From Novosphingobium terrae (GTDB lineage: Bacteria; Pseudomonadota; Alphaproteobacteria; Sphingomonadales; Sphingomonadaceae), in the NCBI RefSeq assembly GCF_017163935.1, contig NZ_JABVZR010000001.1:3286001-3350000 (forward strand): DNA of 64,000 nt, in the 5' to 3' direction. Below the pieces are notes generated by a model. The model saw only the letters and a list, made by a program, of their open reading frames with translations, did not search any database and was not told where the DNA came from. The translations under genes and the position numbers were made by a program. This document shows positions 54,256-63,092 of this stretch, piece by piece. Position 1 is the first letter of the stretch, and the number at the start of each line of letters is the position of its first letter.

Positions 54256-57123
54256 ATGCGTCCTGCTATTCCCGCCTTCAAGGCTTTGCTTCTTGCCTCC
54301 TGCCTGCTGCCTTTGAGCGTCCCCGCTCAGGCCCAAACAGAGGCCAAACCCGCCCCGCTGGCCGATCTGGTGAAGGCTGTGGACATCCCTTACGAGACGT
54401 TCAAGCTGAAGAACGGCCTGACCGTCATCGTCCACACCGATCGCAAGGCGCCGATCGTGGGCGTCACCACCTATTACCGCGTCGGCTCCAAGAACGAGCC
54501 CAAGGGCAAGACCGGCTTTGCCCATCTCTACGAGCATCTCTTCTTCGGCGGCAGCGAGAATGTGCCGAATTTCGATGTGCCGCTGGAGGCTGCGGGCTCC
54601 GATTCCACCAATGGCTCGACCTATTACGACCGCACCAATTACGTCGAGACCGTGCCCAAGGGCGCCCTGCCCCTCGCCCTGTTTCAGGAAAGCGACCGCA
54701 TGGGCCATCTGCTGGGCGCCGTCACGCAGGACAAGCTGGATAAGCAGCGCGGCGTGGTCGAAAACGAGAAGCGTCAGGGCGACAACCAGCCCTATGGCCT
54801 GATCCAGTATGCCGTGTCCGACGGGCTGTTCCCGGTGGGCCATCCCTATCGCCACACCACCATCGGTTCGATGGGCGATCTCGATTCGGCCAATCTCACC
54901 GATGTGCGCGGCTGGTTCACCGATCATTACGCCCCCAACAACGCCGTGCTGGTGCTGAGCGGCGACATCGATGTCGCCACCGCCCGCCCGCTGGTCGAGA
55001 AATATTACGGCGACATCCCCAGTGGCCCTGCGGTGAAGCCGGTGGTGGCAGGCCCCGTCACCCTGCCCGCAACGCTGCGCCGCGAGATGACCGATCAGGT
55101 CGCCACCACACGGCTGCTGCGCGTGTGGTCCGGCCCCAATCTCAACGATCCGGAGAGTTCGGCGCTGGACGTTGGCATGTCGGTGCTGGGTGGCCTCGCC
55201 TCCTCGCGGCTCGACAATGCACTGGTGCGCGGGCAGCAGTTGGCCGTCTCGGTTAGCGCCAATGTCGAGCAGCATGAGCAGCTTTCGGTCATCACCGTCA
55301 GCATGGATGTGAAGCCCGGCGTGGATCGCAAGGTGGCCGAGGCCGCGCTGGACGCCCAGATCGCCAGCTTCCTCAAGGAAGGCCCCAGCGCCGACGAGGT
55401 GAAGCGCGCGGCCACCAAGGAGGTCTCGGCCGAGATCGGCGCGCTGGAAGTCGTCGGCGGCTTTGGCGGCAAGGGCGCGCAGCTGGCCGAGGGTCAGCTC
55501 TATTCGGGCGATCCGGCGCATTACCGCAAGGAACTGGCCGAGATCGCCGCGCTGACTCCGGCCACGATCAAGGCCTCCATCGACAAGTGGCTGAGCCGCC
55601 CCGCCCTGATGCTGGCCATCACGCCGGGCGAGCGCACGCTCAGCGGTGACCAGCTCGGCGGCTGGGACGATGGCGCGAACGAGCCCGCCCCCAAGCCCGA
55701 TGCCAAGACGCCGGTGCCGCCGGTCAAGCAATCGCCGCCGCGCAAGGCACCGCCGGTTGCCCCGGTCAGCAGCCTGACCTTCCCGACGCTGGAGCATGCC
55801 ACGCTGTCCAACGGCATCGAGGTGGTGTTGGCCCGGCGCACCGCCGTGCCCAAGCTGCTGGTCAATGTGGAGTTCAATGCCGGGATTTCGGGCGATGCGC
55901 TCGATGCGCCGGGCACGCAGGGCATGCTGATGGCGATGCTGGATGAAGGCACCGCTCAGGACGCCACCGGCGGCCACACCCGCAACCCCACGCAAATCCG
56001 CGAGGAAGAGGAAAGGCTGGGTGCCGAGCTGCAGGCCGGTGCCGCAATGGACACCAGCAATGTGATGCTTTCGGCGCTTTCGGCCAATCTGGCGCCCTCG
56101 CTCGATCTGCTGGCCGATGTGGTGCGCCGCCCCGCCTTCGACCCCGCCGAAGTGGAGCGGGTGAAGCAGCAGCGCCTCGCCTCGCTGGCGCAGACCATGG
56201 CGAGCCCGCAGGGTCTGGCCTTCCATGTCTTCAACCCGATCCTCTTCGGGCCGAACCATCCCTATGGCCATGCGGGCGATGGCCTCGGCACGCAGGCCAG
56301 CATCAAGGGCTTCACCAGCCAGAGCCTGCGCGCGGCGCAAGCCCAGTGGCTGCGCCCCGATCTGGCGCGCATCACCGTGGTGGGCGATATCACCATGGAG
56401 GCTTTGAAGCCTCAGCTGGAAAAGGCCCTTGGGGACTGGAAGGCGCCCGCGAGCCCCAAGCCGGTGAAGGCCATCGACGCCCCCGCTTTGCCCGCCCGCC
56501 CGCGCATCGTGCTGATCGACCGGCCCAATTCGCCGCAGTCGATGATCGTCGCCGGGCGCCTGCTGCCCCTGAAGGGCACGCAGCCGGGGCAGGAGGCGCT
56601 GGGTCTGGCCAATGAGGTGCTGGGCGCCGATTTCCTCTCGCGCCTCAACAGCGATCTGCGCGAGGAGAAGAGCTGGACCTATGGCGTGCAGTCCATCGTG
56701 CGCCAGCCCGTGGGCCAGCGCAGCCTGCTGGTGGTCGCCCCGGTGCAGACCGACCGTACCGGCGATTCGATTGTGGCGATGGTCGCCGATATGAAGGCGC
56801 TGGCCAGCGACAAGCCCGTCACGCCCGAGGAGGTGCAGCGCGTCACCGATGGCAACATCCGTGGCCTCGCCAACCGTTACGAGACGAATGGACAGGTGCT
56901 GGGCGCCATCACCAGCAACCGCCTGCTGGGCCGCCCGGAGAATTACGACGCCACCCTGCCCACGCTCTATCGCCAAATTGACGCGGCAGCCCTGAACAAT
57001 GCGATCCGCGCGCAGTTGCAGCCCGATGGTCTGGTTTTCGTGGTGGTGGGCGACCGCAAGCTGGTCGAGCCCCAATTGCAGAAGGTGGGCCTGCCGGTGG
57101 AGGTGACCACCGTTACGCCGTAA
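54256..57123 (+). CDS. M16 family zinc metalloprotease (pitrilysin-like, two-domain)
   Basis: 955 residues with a signal peptide (ending VPAQA) so it acts in the periplasm. The N-terminal half has the inverted zinc motif HLYEH (90-94, HFxEH type) and the distant Glu in VVENEKRQGDNQ. The C-terminal half repeats the fold without the motif and has the RYETNGQVLG-type region. The long Pro/Lys linker (about 470-500) separates the halves. Divergent from clpB across 175 bp. Substrate unknown; related proteins degrade peptides or process exported proteins. Confidence 0.9.
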   Translation: MRPAIPAFKALLLASCLLPLSVPAQAQTEAKPAPLADLVKAVDIPYETFKLKNGLTVIVHTDRKAPIVGVTTYYRVGSKNEPKGKTGFAHLYEHLFFGGSENVPNFDVPLEAAGSDSTNGSTYYDRTNYVETVPKGALPLALFQESDRMGHLLGAVTQDKLDKQRGVVENEKRQGDNQPYGLIQYAVSDGLFPVGHPYRHTTIGSMGDLDSANLTDVRGWFTDHYAPNNAVLVLSGDIDVATARPLVEKYYGDIPSGPAVKPVVAGPVTLPATLRREMTDQVATTRLLRVWSGPNLNDPESSALDVGMSVLGGLASSRLDNALVRGQQLAVSVSANVEQHEQLSVITVSMDVKPGVDRKVAEAALDAQIASFLKEGPSADEVKRAATKEVSAEIGALEVVGGFGGKGAQLAEGQLYSGDPAHYRKELAEIAALTPATIKASIDKWLSRPALMLAITPGERTLSGDQLGGWDDGANEPAPKPDAKTPVPPVKQSPPRKAPPVAPVSSLTFPTLEHATLSNGIEVVLARRTAVPKLLVNVEFNAGISGDALDAPGTQGMLMAMLDEGTAQDATGGHTRNPTQIREEEERLGAELQAGAAMDTSNVMLSALSANLAPSLDLLADVVRRPAFDPAEVERVKQQRLASLAQTMASPQGLAFHVFNPILFGPNHPYGHAGDGLGTQASIKGFTSQSLRAAQAQWLRPDLARITVVGDITMEALKPQLEKALGDWKAPASPKPVKAIDAPALPARPRIVLIDRPNSPQSMIVAGRLLPLKGTQPGQEALGLANEVLGADFLSRLNSDLREEKSWTYGVQSIVRQPVGQRSLLVVAPVQTDRTGDSIVAMVADMKALASDKPVTPEEVQRVTDGNIRGLANRYETNGQVLGAITSNRLLGRPENYDATLPTLYRQIDAAALNNAIRAQLQPDGLVFVVVGDRKLVEPQLQKVGLPVEVTTVTP

Positions 57124-57132
57124 ATTGTTGCC

Positions 57133-57160
57133 TGCCGGGGTGCCTTAATGCGCCCCGGCA
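57133..57160. terminator. Hairpin between convergent genes
   Basis: TGCCGGGG (57133-57140) and CCCCGGCA (57153-57160) pair around a 12-base loop that contains the stop codon of the minus-strand gene. It lies 9 bp after the M16 stop. There is no T-run on either side, so termination is only suggested. Confidence 0.35.
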
Positions 57161-58056
57161 GCAGCCCCCGTGATGGTGAAATCATAGACGCGATAGACGC
57201 TCTGTTTCGAGCGCTGGGATTCGCCAATCAGCACAAAGCCATATTCGCCAGGCGGCAGATCGCCGGGCAGGTCCACATTGAAGATGCCGTCGCCCAGATC
57301 GGTCATGCCGAAGGGCAGCGTGTTTTTCGGATCGATGCCCGAGACGCTGACATAGGGCGCCACCTTGCCAATGGTCATCTGGCGCGTGGTGCCATCCTGC
57401 CGGAAATGCACGAGGCTGAACTCATTGGGCGATTGCGCCGCCGTGCCGCCCACCCCGCCAAATTCACTGACGCGATTGTCCTGCGGGTTGAAATAGAAGC
57501 GAAAGGCGGGGCGCGAAGCGGCAATCGCCATCTGCGCCGTGGGGCGCGGCACGATCAGCTTCGCCATATGCGGGAACAGCACAGAGCCATTGCCCACGAT
57601 CTTCACCGCCGCCTGCCCCGTGGGGCGCAACAGGGTGAGTCCATGAGCATCACCGCTGGACCAATAGATGCCCTCGGGCTGACGCGAAGGGGCGGCAGCA
57701 GGACGGGTGGAGGCGAACATGCCCCCTGCCGCCGGGCGCGCTTGCGGCGCTGCAGAGGTGCGTACAGCGGGGCCGTCCGGATAAGGCATGGCCTCATCCA
57801 CCGGGCGCGCCGTGGCGCAGCTTTCCACCATGGCGACGATCACGCCATCGGACAGGCCCGCCTTTTTCAGGCCGACCATCGCTGCTGTCGATGTGTCGTA
57901 ATGGCAGGGCATCGCGTGGATCTTGGCGATCACCGGCCCGTCGCCCAGCCCGGCGCGGTGCAGGGCGATCACGGCGTCATTGTCGAAGGTTTGCGCGGTC
58001 GCCGCAGCGGGCAGCAAAGCCGCCATCATGCCCAGACGCCACGACCATCCCCGCAT
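57145..58056 (-). CDS. Exported protein of unknown function
   Basis: 303 residues with a signal peptide (MRGWSWRLGMMAALLPAAATA). The mature start NDAVIALHRAGLGDGPVIAKIHAMPCHYDTSTAAMVGLKKAGLSDGVIVAMV contains two copies of a short helical motif known from exported bacterial proteins (VIxLxKAGLGDxxIxxKI... VxxLKxAGxSDxVIxAMv). The rest is beta-rich (FYFNPQDNRVSEFGG, SLVHFRQDGTTRQ). Its Cys residues could pair. It is convergent with the M16 protease gene; both stops lie within 22 bp. Function unknown. Confidence 0.78.
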   Translation of the reverse strand: MRGWSWRLGMMAALLPAAATAQTFDNDAVIALHRAGLGDGPVIAKIHAMPCHYDTSTAAMVGLKKAGLSDGVIVAMVESCATARPVDEAMPYPDGPAVRTSAAPQARPAAGGMFASTRPAAAPSRQPEGIYWSSGDAHGLTLLRPTGQAAVKIVGNGSVLFPHMAKLIVPRPTAQMAIAASRPAFRFYFNPQDNRVSEFGGVGGTAAQSPNEFSLVHFRQDGTTRQMTIGKVAPYVSVSGIDPKNTLPFGMTDLGDGIFNVDLPGDLPPGEYGFVLIGESQRSKQSVYRVYDFTITGAAAGAH

Positions 58057-58105
58057 AGCCTGCCCCCATATTGCTACGAAGGGCAGGCTATCGCGGTTAA
58101 GTGGT

Positions 58106-59608
58106 TCAGGCCAGAGCCTTCTTCACCAGTTCATTGACGATCTGCGGATTGGCCTTGCCGGCCATCGCCTTCATCGTCTGGCCCACGAAGAAGCCGAAAA
58201 GCGCTTCCTTGCCGGCCTTGTACTGCTCCACCTTGTCGGCGTTGTTGGCCATGATGGTGGCCACTGCCGCCTCGATGGCGCCGGTGTCGCTGGTCTGCTT
58301 GAGGCCCTCGCGCTCGACGATGGTGGCGGCGTCATCGCCGGTCTCGAGCATCTTTTCCAGCACCTGCTTGGCGATGGAGCCCGAAATCGTGCCATTGCCG
58401 ACCAGCGCCAGCAGCTGACCTGCGCCTTCCGGCGTGATCGGGCTGGAGGCCAGATCCTTGCCCAGCTTGTTCAGCGCCCCGAAGAACTCCGAAAGCAGCC
58501 AGTTGGAGGCCTGCTTGGCCACCTCGCCCTCGGGCTTGTTCTGCGCGGTGGCGGTGGCCGCCAGCAGCGCCTCGAACCAGCGGGCGGTGTCGACCTCGGC
58601 GGTCAGCACGCCAGCGGCATAGGCCGTCAGGCCCAGAGCGCCTTCGTAGCGGGCGCGCTTGGCGTCGGGCAGTTCGGGCAGCGAGGCGCGGGCCTCTTCC
58701 ACAAAGGCATCGTCCAGCACCAGCGGCAGCAGGTCGGGATCGGGGAAATAGCGGTAATCATGCGCGTCTTCCTTGCTGCGCATGCTCCGCGTTTCATTGC
58801 GATCCGGATCGTAGAGGCGGGTTTCCTGAACGATCTTGCCGCCATCCTCGATGACCGCGACCTGACGCTTGGCTTCCGATTCCACCACGGCCATCACGAA
58901 GCGCACCGAGTTGACGTTCTTCGTTTCGGTGCGCGTGCCGAACTCGTCACCGGGGCGGCGCACCGACACGTTCACGTCGGCTCGCATGGAACCCTGATCC
59001 ATATTGCCGTCGCACGAACCGACATAGCGCAGGATCGAACGCAGCTTGGCGAGGTAAGCCCCAGCCTCGGCAGGCGAGCGCATATCGGGGCGGCTGACGA
59101 TCTCCATCAGCGCCACGCCCGAACGGTTGAGGTCGACATAGGACATCGTCGGGTGCTGATCATGCATCAGCTTGCCCGCATCCTGCTCGACATGGATGCG
59201 CTCGACGCCGATCACCTTCTTGCTGGTCTCGGGGTTCTTTTCGTCCAGCGTGATCTCGATCTCGCCCTCGCCCACGATGGGGTGATAGAGCTGGCTGATC
59301 TGATAGCCCTGCGGCAGATCGGCGTAGAAGTAGTTCTTGCGGTCGAACCGGCTCCACTTGTTGATCTGCGCGCCGATGGCGATGCCGGTGCGCACCGCCT
59401 GACGGATGCACTCCATATTGGGCACGGGCAGCATGCCGGGCATGGCCGCATCGATCAGCGAGACCTGCGAGTTGGGCTCCGCGCCGAAAGCCGTGGCCGA
59501 GCCGGAGAACAGCTTGGCGTTGGAGGTGACCTGCGCATGGACCTCAAGGCCGATCACGACCTCCCATTCGCCCGTTGCGCCCTGAATGCGATAGGTTGAT
59601 TCAGTCAT
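58106..59608 (-). CDS. gatB: Asp-tRNA(Asn)/Glu-tRNA(Gln) amidotransferase subunit GatB
   Basis: tRNA-binding subunit of GatCAB, which makes Gln-tRNA(Gln) and/or Asn-tRNA(Asn). The 500 residues include [13 protein letters not shown], the [15 protein letters not shown] motif, PHD-like [25 protein letters not shown] and the YqeY-like C-terminal domain. ATG 59608 starts [10 protein letters not shown]; the open frame extends five residues further. gatA lies about 120 bp upstream. Confidence 0.97.
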   Translation of the reverse strand: MTESTYRIQGATGEWEVVIGLEVHAQVTSNAKLFSGSATAFGAEPNSQVSLIDAAMPGMLPVPNMECIRQAVRTGIAIGAQINKWSRFDRKNYFYADLPQGYQISQLYHPIVGEGEIEITLDEKNPETSKKVIGVERIHVEQDAGKLMHDQHPTMSYVDLNRSGVALMEIVSRPDMRSPAEAGAYLAKLRSILRYVGSCDGNMDQGSMRADVNVSVRRPGDEFGTRTETKNVNSVRFVMAVVESEAKRQVAVIEDGGKIVQETRLYDPDRNETRSMRSKEDAHDYRYFPDPDLLPLVLDDAFVEEARASLPELPDAKRARYEGALGLTAYAAGVLTAEVDTARWFEALLAATATAQNKPEGEVAKQASNWLLSEFFGALNKLGKDLASSPITPEGAGQLLALVGNGTISGSIAKQVLEKMLETGDDAATIVEREGLKQTSDTGAIEAAVATIMANNADKVEQYKAGKEALFGFFVGQTMKAMAGKANPQIVNELVKKALA

Positions 59609-59731
59609 TGTCCGTCGGTCCACTCTTGGAGCGGCAGAGCAGCGGAATCATCATCCGCGTGTCTGCCGTCCGATCATTCAATGCCTTGCCGCGCTGCCGG
59701 ACCGAAGCTGGTCCAGACAACGCGCAAAGGC

Positions 59732-61213
59732 TTACCACCACTTCGTCGGCTTGGCCGAGAACTGCGCGCGTTGCTCAATGGCGAGGCCAGCGTTCAGCAC
59801 GCCCTGCTCGTCAAACGGACGCCCGATGATCTGCAGACCCAGCGGCAGACCCTGCGAGTCCAGCCCGGCCGGCACGCTCATCGCGGGCAGGCCCGCCAGC
59901 GAGGCTGGCACCGAGAACACATCGCCCAGATACATATCGAGCGGATTGGTCTTCTCACCCAGCGCAAAGGCCGAGGTCGGCGCGGTGGGGGCCAGAATCA
60001 CATCGACCTGCTTGAAGGCTTCCTCGAAGTCGCGCGCGATCAGCGTGCGGACCTTCTGCGCCTGCGTGTAATAGGCGTCATAGAAGCCCGCCGACAGCAC
60101 ATAGGTGCCGATCAGGATGCGGCGCTTGACCTCGTCACCGAAACCGGCGGCGCGGGTGGCGGCATACATCTCCTGAAGGTTGGCGCCATCGGGCAGGTCG
60201 CGCAGGCCGTAACGCACGCCATCATAGCGCGCGAGGTTCGAGGAAGCCTCGGCAGGCGCGATGATGTAGTAGGTCGCCAGAGCGTATTTGGAATGCGGCA
60301 GCGAGATGTCCACCACCTCGGCTCCGGCATCCTTCAGCCAGGCGATGCCCTCGTCCCAGCTCTTGGCGACTTCGGCATTCAGGCCTTCCAGACGATATTC
60401 GCGGGGAATACCGACCTTCTTGCCCTTCAGATCGCCCGAGAGCGCCGCTTCCCAGTTAGGCACGGGCATATCGAGGCTGGTGGCATCCTTGGCGTCGAAA
60501 CCGGCCATGGCTTCCAGCATCACGGCGCAATCCTGCACCGTATGCGCCATCGGCCCGGCCTGATCGAGCGAGGAGGCGAAAGCCACAATGCCCCAGCGCG
60601 AGCAACGGCCATAGGTCGGCTTGATGCCCGAAATGCCGGTGAAGGCCGCAGGCTGGCGGATCGAGCCGCCGGTGTCGGTGCCGGTCGCGGCAGGCACGAT
60701 GCGCGCCGCCACAGCCGCCGAAGACCCGCCCGAGGAACCGCCGGGGGCCAGAGCCGCCGTGTCATTCGGACGACGCCAAGGCGAGGTCACCTTGCCATAG
60801 GCACTGCTTTCGTTCGACGAGCCCATCGCGAACTGGTCGAGGTTCAGCTTGCCCAGCAGGCCCGCGCCCGCATCCCACAGCTTCTGGCTGACGGTCGATT
60901 CATACTCGGGCTTGAAGCCTTCGAGGATCTTCGAGGCCGCGGTGGTCTGCACGCCCTTGGTGGCGAACAGGTCCTTCATGCCGATGGGCACGCCCGCAAG
61001 CTTGCCCAGCGGCTTGCCAGCAGCGCGGTCGGCATCGACCTTGGCGGCGGCCTGCAAAGCGGCCTCCGGCGTGGTCACGATGAAGGCGTTCAAAGCCTCC
61101 TGCGCCTCGGCCACGGCGCCGTTGAAGGCGGTGGCCACTTCGGTGGCGGTGAAGTCGCCACCGGCCACGCCATCGCGGATGCCGGTGAGCGTCAGATCGG
61201 TCAAGTTCGTCAT
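59732..61213 (-). CDS. gatA: Asp-tRNA(Asn)/Glu-tRNA(Gln) amidotransferase subunit GatA
   Basis: Amidase subunit that releases ammonia from glutamine. The 493 residues carry the Ser-cisSer-Lys triad: K80 in [14 protein letters not shown], Ser in [12 protein letters not shown] (about 160-164) and the nucleophile S184 in [13 protein letters not shown]. The start ATG overlaps the gatC stop (TAATG). Order gatC-gatA-gatB on one strand. Confidence 0.98.
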   Translation of the reverse strand: MTNLTDLTLTGIRDGVAGGDFTATEVATAFNGAVAEAQEALNAFIVTTPEAALQAAAKVDADRAAGKPLGKLAGVPIGMKDLFATKGVQTTAASKILEGFKPEYESTVSQKLWDAGAGLLGKLNLDQFAMGSSNESSAYGKVTSPWRRPNDTAALAPGGSSGGSSAAVAARIVPAATGTDTGGSIRQPAAFTGISGIKPTYGRCSRWGIVAFASSLDQAGPMAHTVQDCAVMLEAMAGFDAKDATSLDMPVPNWEAALSGDLKGKKVGIPREYRLEGLNAEVAKSWDEGIAWLKDAGAEVVDISLPHSKYALATYYIIAPAEASSNLARYDGVRYGLRDLPDGANLQEMYAATRAAGFGDEVKRRILIGTYVLSAGFYDAYYTQAQKVRTLIARDFEEAFKQVDVILAPTAPTSAFALGEKTNPLDMYLGDVFSVPASLAGLPAMSVPAGLDSQGLPLGLQIIGRPFDEQGVLNAGLAIEQRAQFSAKPTKWW

Positions 61214-61515
61214 TATTCGATCACCTTGGGCACGCCGAAGAAGCCATGTTCGGCAGCCGGAGCATTGGCCAGCACCGCATCGCGAATGCCGCCGCCGGTC
61301 AGCGGATCGGCGTTCACAATGTCTTCGCGCAGGCGCAGATGGTTGGGAATCACGGCGGTCATCGGCTCGACGCCGGTCACATCGACCTCGCCCAATTGCT
61401 CGACCCAGTCGAGGATGCCGTTCAATTCGGGCACCATGGCCTCCAGATCGCCCGGAGTCACCTTGATGCGGGCCAGCGAGGCGATTTTCGCCACGGTCGC
61501 GGTATCAACCGACAT
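61213..61515 (-). CDS. gatC: Asp-tRNA(Asn)/Glu-tRNA(Gln) amidotransferase subunit GatC
   Basis: 100-residue stabilising subunit of Gat[46 protein letters not shown] and a C-terminal [39 protein letters not shown]. It starts the gat operon with an AAAGG site; a hairpin (61537-61563) precedes it. Confidence 0.97.
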   Translation of the reverse strand: MSVDTATVAKIASLARIKVTPGDLEAMVPELNGILDWVEQLGEVDVTGVEPMTAVIPNHLRLREDIVNADPLTGGGIRDAVLANAPAAEHGFFGVPKVIE

Positions 61516-61536
61516 AGATCAAACCTTTAACAAACA

Positions 61537-61563
61537 GAAGGCCGGGCCATGGACCCGGCCTTC
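61537..61563 (-). terminator. Hairpin between the FKBP gene and gatC
   Basis: Perfect 10-bp stem GAAGGCCGGG/CCCGGCCTTC with a 7-base loop. On the minus strand it is followed by TGTTTGTTAAAGG, a weak U-rich tract. It lies about 75 bp after the FKBP stop and 22 bp before gatC, so it probably ends the FKBP transcript, perhaps only partly. Confidence 0.6.
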
Positions 61564-61637
61564 GCAAATCTGCCTCGGAGCTAGCACCCAAGCCGCGCCT
61601 CATCAAGCAAGGCACGACAGGTATAGCCCGGCAAAAC

Positions 61638-62225
61638 TTACTGCGGAGCGCCGTCCGGACCGGCAGGGGCACCGGCGTCAGGACCTTGCGGCGCGCCTTG
61701 AGGAGCACCCTGTGCGCCCTGTGCGCCCTGAGCACCCTTGCCCGCCGCCTGCTGGCGCATGATCTGCTCCATCATGCGCTGCTGGGCTTCCAGCTCGGCA
61801 CGGTTGGCGAATTGCAGCACCTCGATCTCGAAGGTCAGGTCGCTGTTCGCGGGGATCGGGCCCTGCGCATGGTCGCCATAGGCCAGCTTGGCGGGGATAT
61901 GGACGAGATACTTGCCGCCCGCCTGGGTCTGGGCCAGCGCCTTGGCGAAGCCGGGGATCACGCCCTGCATCTGGGCGGGCACGCGCTGCGCCTGATCGAA
62001 GACCGTGCCGTTCGACAGCTTGCCGACATAGTTGATGAGGATCACGTCAGCCGGAGTCGGGCTGCCGCCCGAACCGGCGCGCAGGGTCTGCACATCGACC
62101 AGCTGCGGACGCACCGCCGCCGCCACGCCGCCACCCAGCGCCACCGCGACGATCGCGGCCAGCCACAGCTTCGACTTCGAGCCCTTGGCCAGCGGCTGGA
62201 GGGGAACGCGGGTGATCTCGGTCAT
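61638..62225 (-). CDS. Membrane-anchored FKBP-type peptidyl-prolyl isomerase
   Basis: 195 residues: an N-terminal membrane anchor (about 20-38, LWLAAIVAVALGGGVAAAV), then an FKBP domain (about 58-145) with ILINYVGKLSNGTVFDQAQ, GVIPGFAKALAQTQAGGKYLVHIPAKLAYGDHAQGPIPANSDLTFEIEVLQ. The C-terminal 45 residues are Gln/Met-rich followed by a collagen-like run of GAQ/GAP triplets and Asp/Pro/Gly. It should act in the periplasm or at the membrane. ATG 62225 has AGGAT upstream; the longer frame adds 22 unlikely residues. Confidence 0.9.
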   Translation of the reverse strand: MTEITRVPLQPLAKGSKSKLWLAAIVAVALGGGVAAAVRPQLVDVQTLRAGSGGSPTPADVILINYVGKLSNGTVFDQAQRVPAQMQGVIPGFAKALAQTQAGGKYLVHIPAKLAYGDHAQGPIPANSDLTFEIEVLQFANRAELEAQQRMMEQIMRQQAAGKGAQGAQGAQGAPQGAPQGPDAGAPAGPDGAPQ

Positions 62226-62365
62226 CGTGCCATCCTGATCTGTTGCGCCGGGCAACGGGGCCCAGACGCCGGAAATTTCGCCGCCCCTCATGGCTCAAGC
62301 CGCCCGCAGGAGCAAGCCCCGCACGCAGCCTATAGCACCAAAGAATCGGGGGCGCTTTTGTGGTC

Positions 62366-62410
62366 GCATCGTTTTTGCGAAAAACCGGTTCCCACTTTTT
62401 CGCACGATGC
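62366..62410. repeat. REP-like palindromic unit (ACCGGTTCCCACTTTT type)
   Basis: A 45-bp unit: GCATCG and CGATGC are the outer arms, TGCGAAAAA and TTTTTCGCA the inner arms, with a four-T bulge and the loop CCGGTTCCCAC. The same core (AAAACCGGTTTCCACTTTT) is a well-known dispersed intergenic palindrome in alphaproteobacterial genomes. It is unrelated in sequence to the GHE family. The rest of 62292-62572 shows no gene. Confidence 0.7.
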
Positions 62411-62541
62411 TCCGCCTGCCATGCACCCGCGACGGAGCACAGATACGCCAAAGGCCCGCCAGCTTCGTCGCTTTTCCGGAACGCTGTCCGAATCGGCAAG
62501 GAAGCCACGGGCCCCTGATGTCGCTAAGCGAAGATGGATCA

Positions 62542-62563
62542 GGCAGGCTGCTTCCAGCCTGCC
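62542..62563 (-). terminator. Hairpin after rpsU
   Basis: GGCAGGCTG and CAGCCTGCC form a perfect 9-bp stem with a four-base loop, 10 bp after the rpsU stop. No T-run follows on the minus strand, so it may be a 3'-stabilising structure or a weak terminator. Confidence 0.4.
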
Positions 62564-62572
62564 AACCCAGTC

Positions 62573-62779
62573 TTACTTGACGCCGTCGCGCTCCTGGCGC
62601 TTGCGCTCCAGCTTGCGGGCGCGGCGCACGGCAGCGGCCTTTTCGCGGGCGCGCTTCTCCGAGGGCTTCTCGAAGTGGCGGCGCAGCTTCATCTCACGAT
62701 AAACGCCTTCACGCTGCAGCTTCTTCTTGAGCGCGCGCAGGGCTTGATCGACGTTATTATCGCGGACGAGAATCTGCAT
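62573..62779 (-). CDS. rpsU: 30S ribosomal protein S21
   Basis: 68 residues: [62 protein letters not shown], basic and helical, the alphaproteobacterial S21 type with an extended C-terminus. It is a stand-alone gene; the upstream interval to the divergent pseudouridine synthase holds its promoter. Confidence 0.98.
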   Translation of the reverse strand: MQILVRDNNVDQALRALKKKLQREGVYREMKLRRHFEKPSEKRAREKAAAVRRARKLERKRQERDGVK

Positions 62780-63092
62780 AAAAAGAACAACCTCACGATC
62801 ATCATGGCGAGAACCCCACCGATCCGCAGATCAAAAAAGCGGGGGAACACCTGAAGGATTTCAAAACACACGGACAGGCCGATTCCCTTGGGGAACGACC
62901 GGAATTGCGGCGCCGCTACCAGAGTCGCACTCGGAAGGCAAGCCTTGGCAGCCATTTCCTCATGCGAAATGCCACTTCTGCATGCCAGCCGTGACAGTTT
63001 CACGACCAGCGTCCCGCCAAGGCACGGCCCTGTATAGACCTGATACACGCCAACACTGTTCCTCGGGCGCTCCTTAGGCTAACGGGGCGAGC
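62780..63092. other. Gene-free divergent promoter region (rpsU / rlu)
   Basis: No open frame here has family features; the longest (minus strand) overlaps rpsU and is not credible. The region must contain promoters for rpsU and the pseudouridine synthase. I could not assign hexamers with confidence, and I see no repeats or RNA gene. Confidence 0.5.

Noticed and set aside
51602..57075. Very long antisense open frames over clpB (801 codons, plus strand) and over the M16 protease (956 codons, minus strand)
   Set aside because: High-GC codon bias leaves the antisense frame free of stops. The proteins are His/Arg/Gln/Gly-rich with no family motifs, while the sense genes are well-conserved families.
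62689..63048. A 119-codon minus-strand open frame upstream of rpsU
   Set aside because: It overlaps the rpsU coding region in another frame, has no ribosome site or recognisable domain, and lies in the divergent promoter region.
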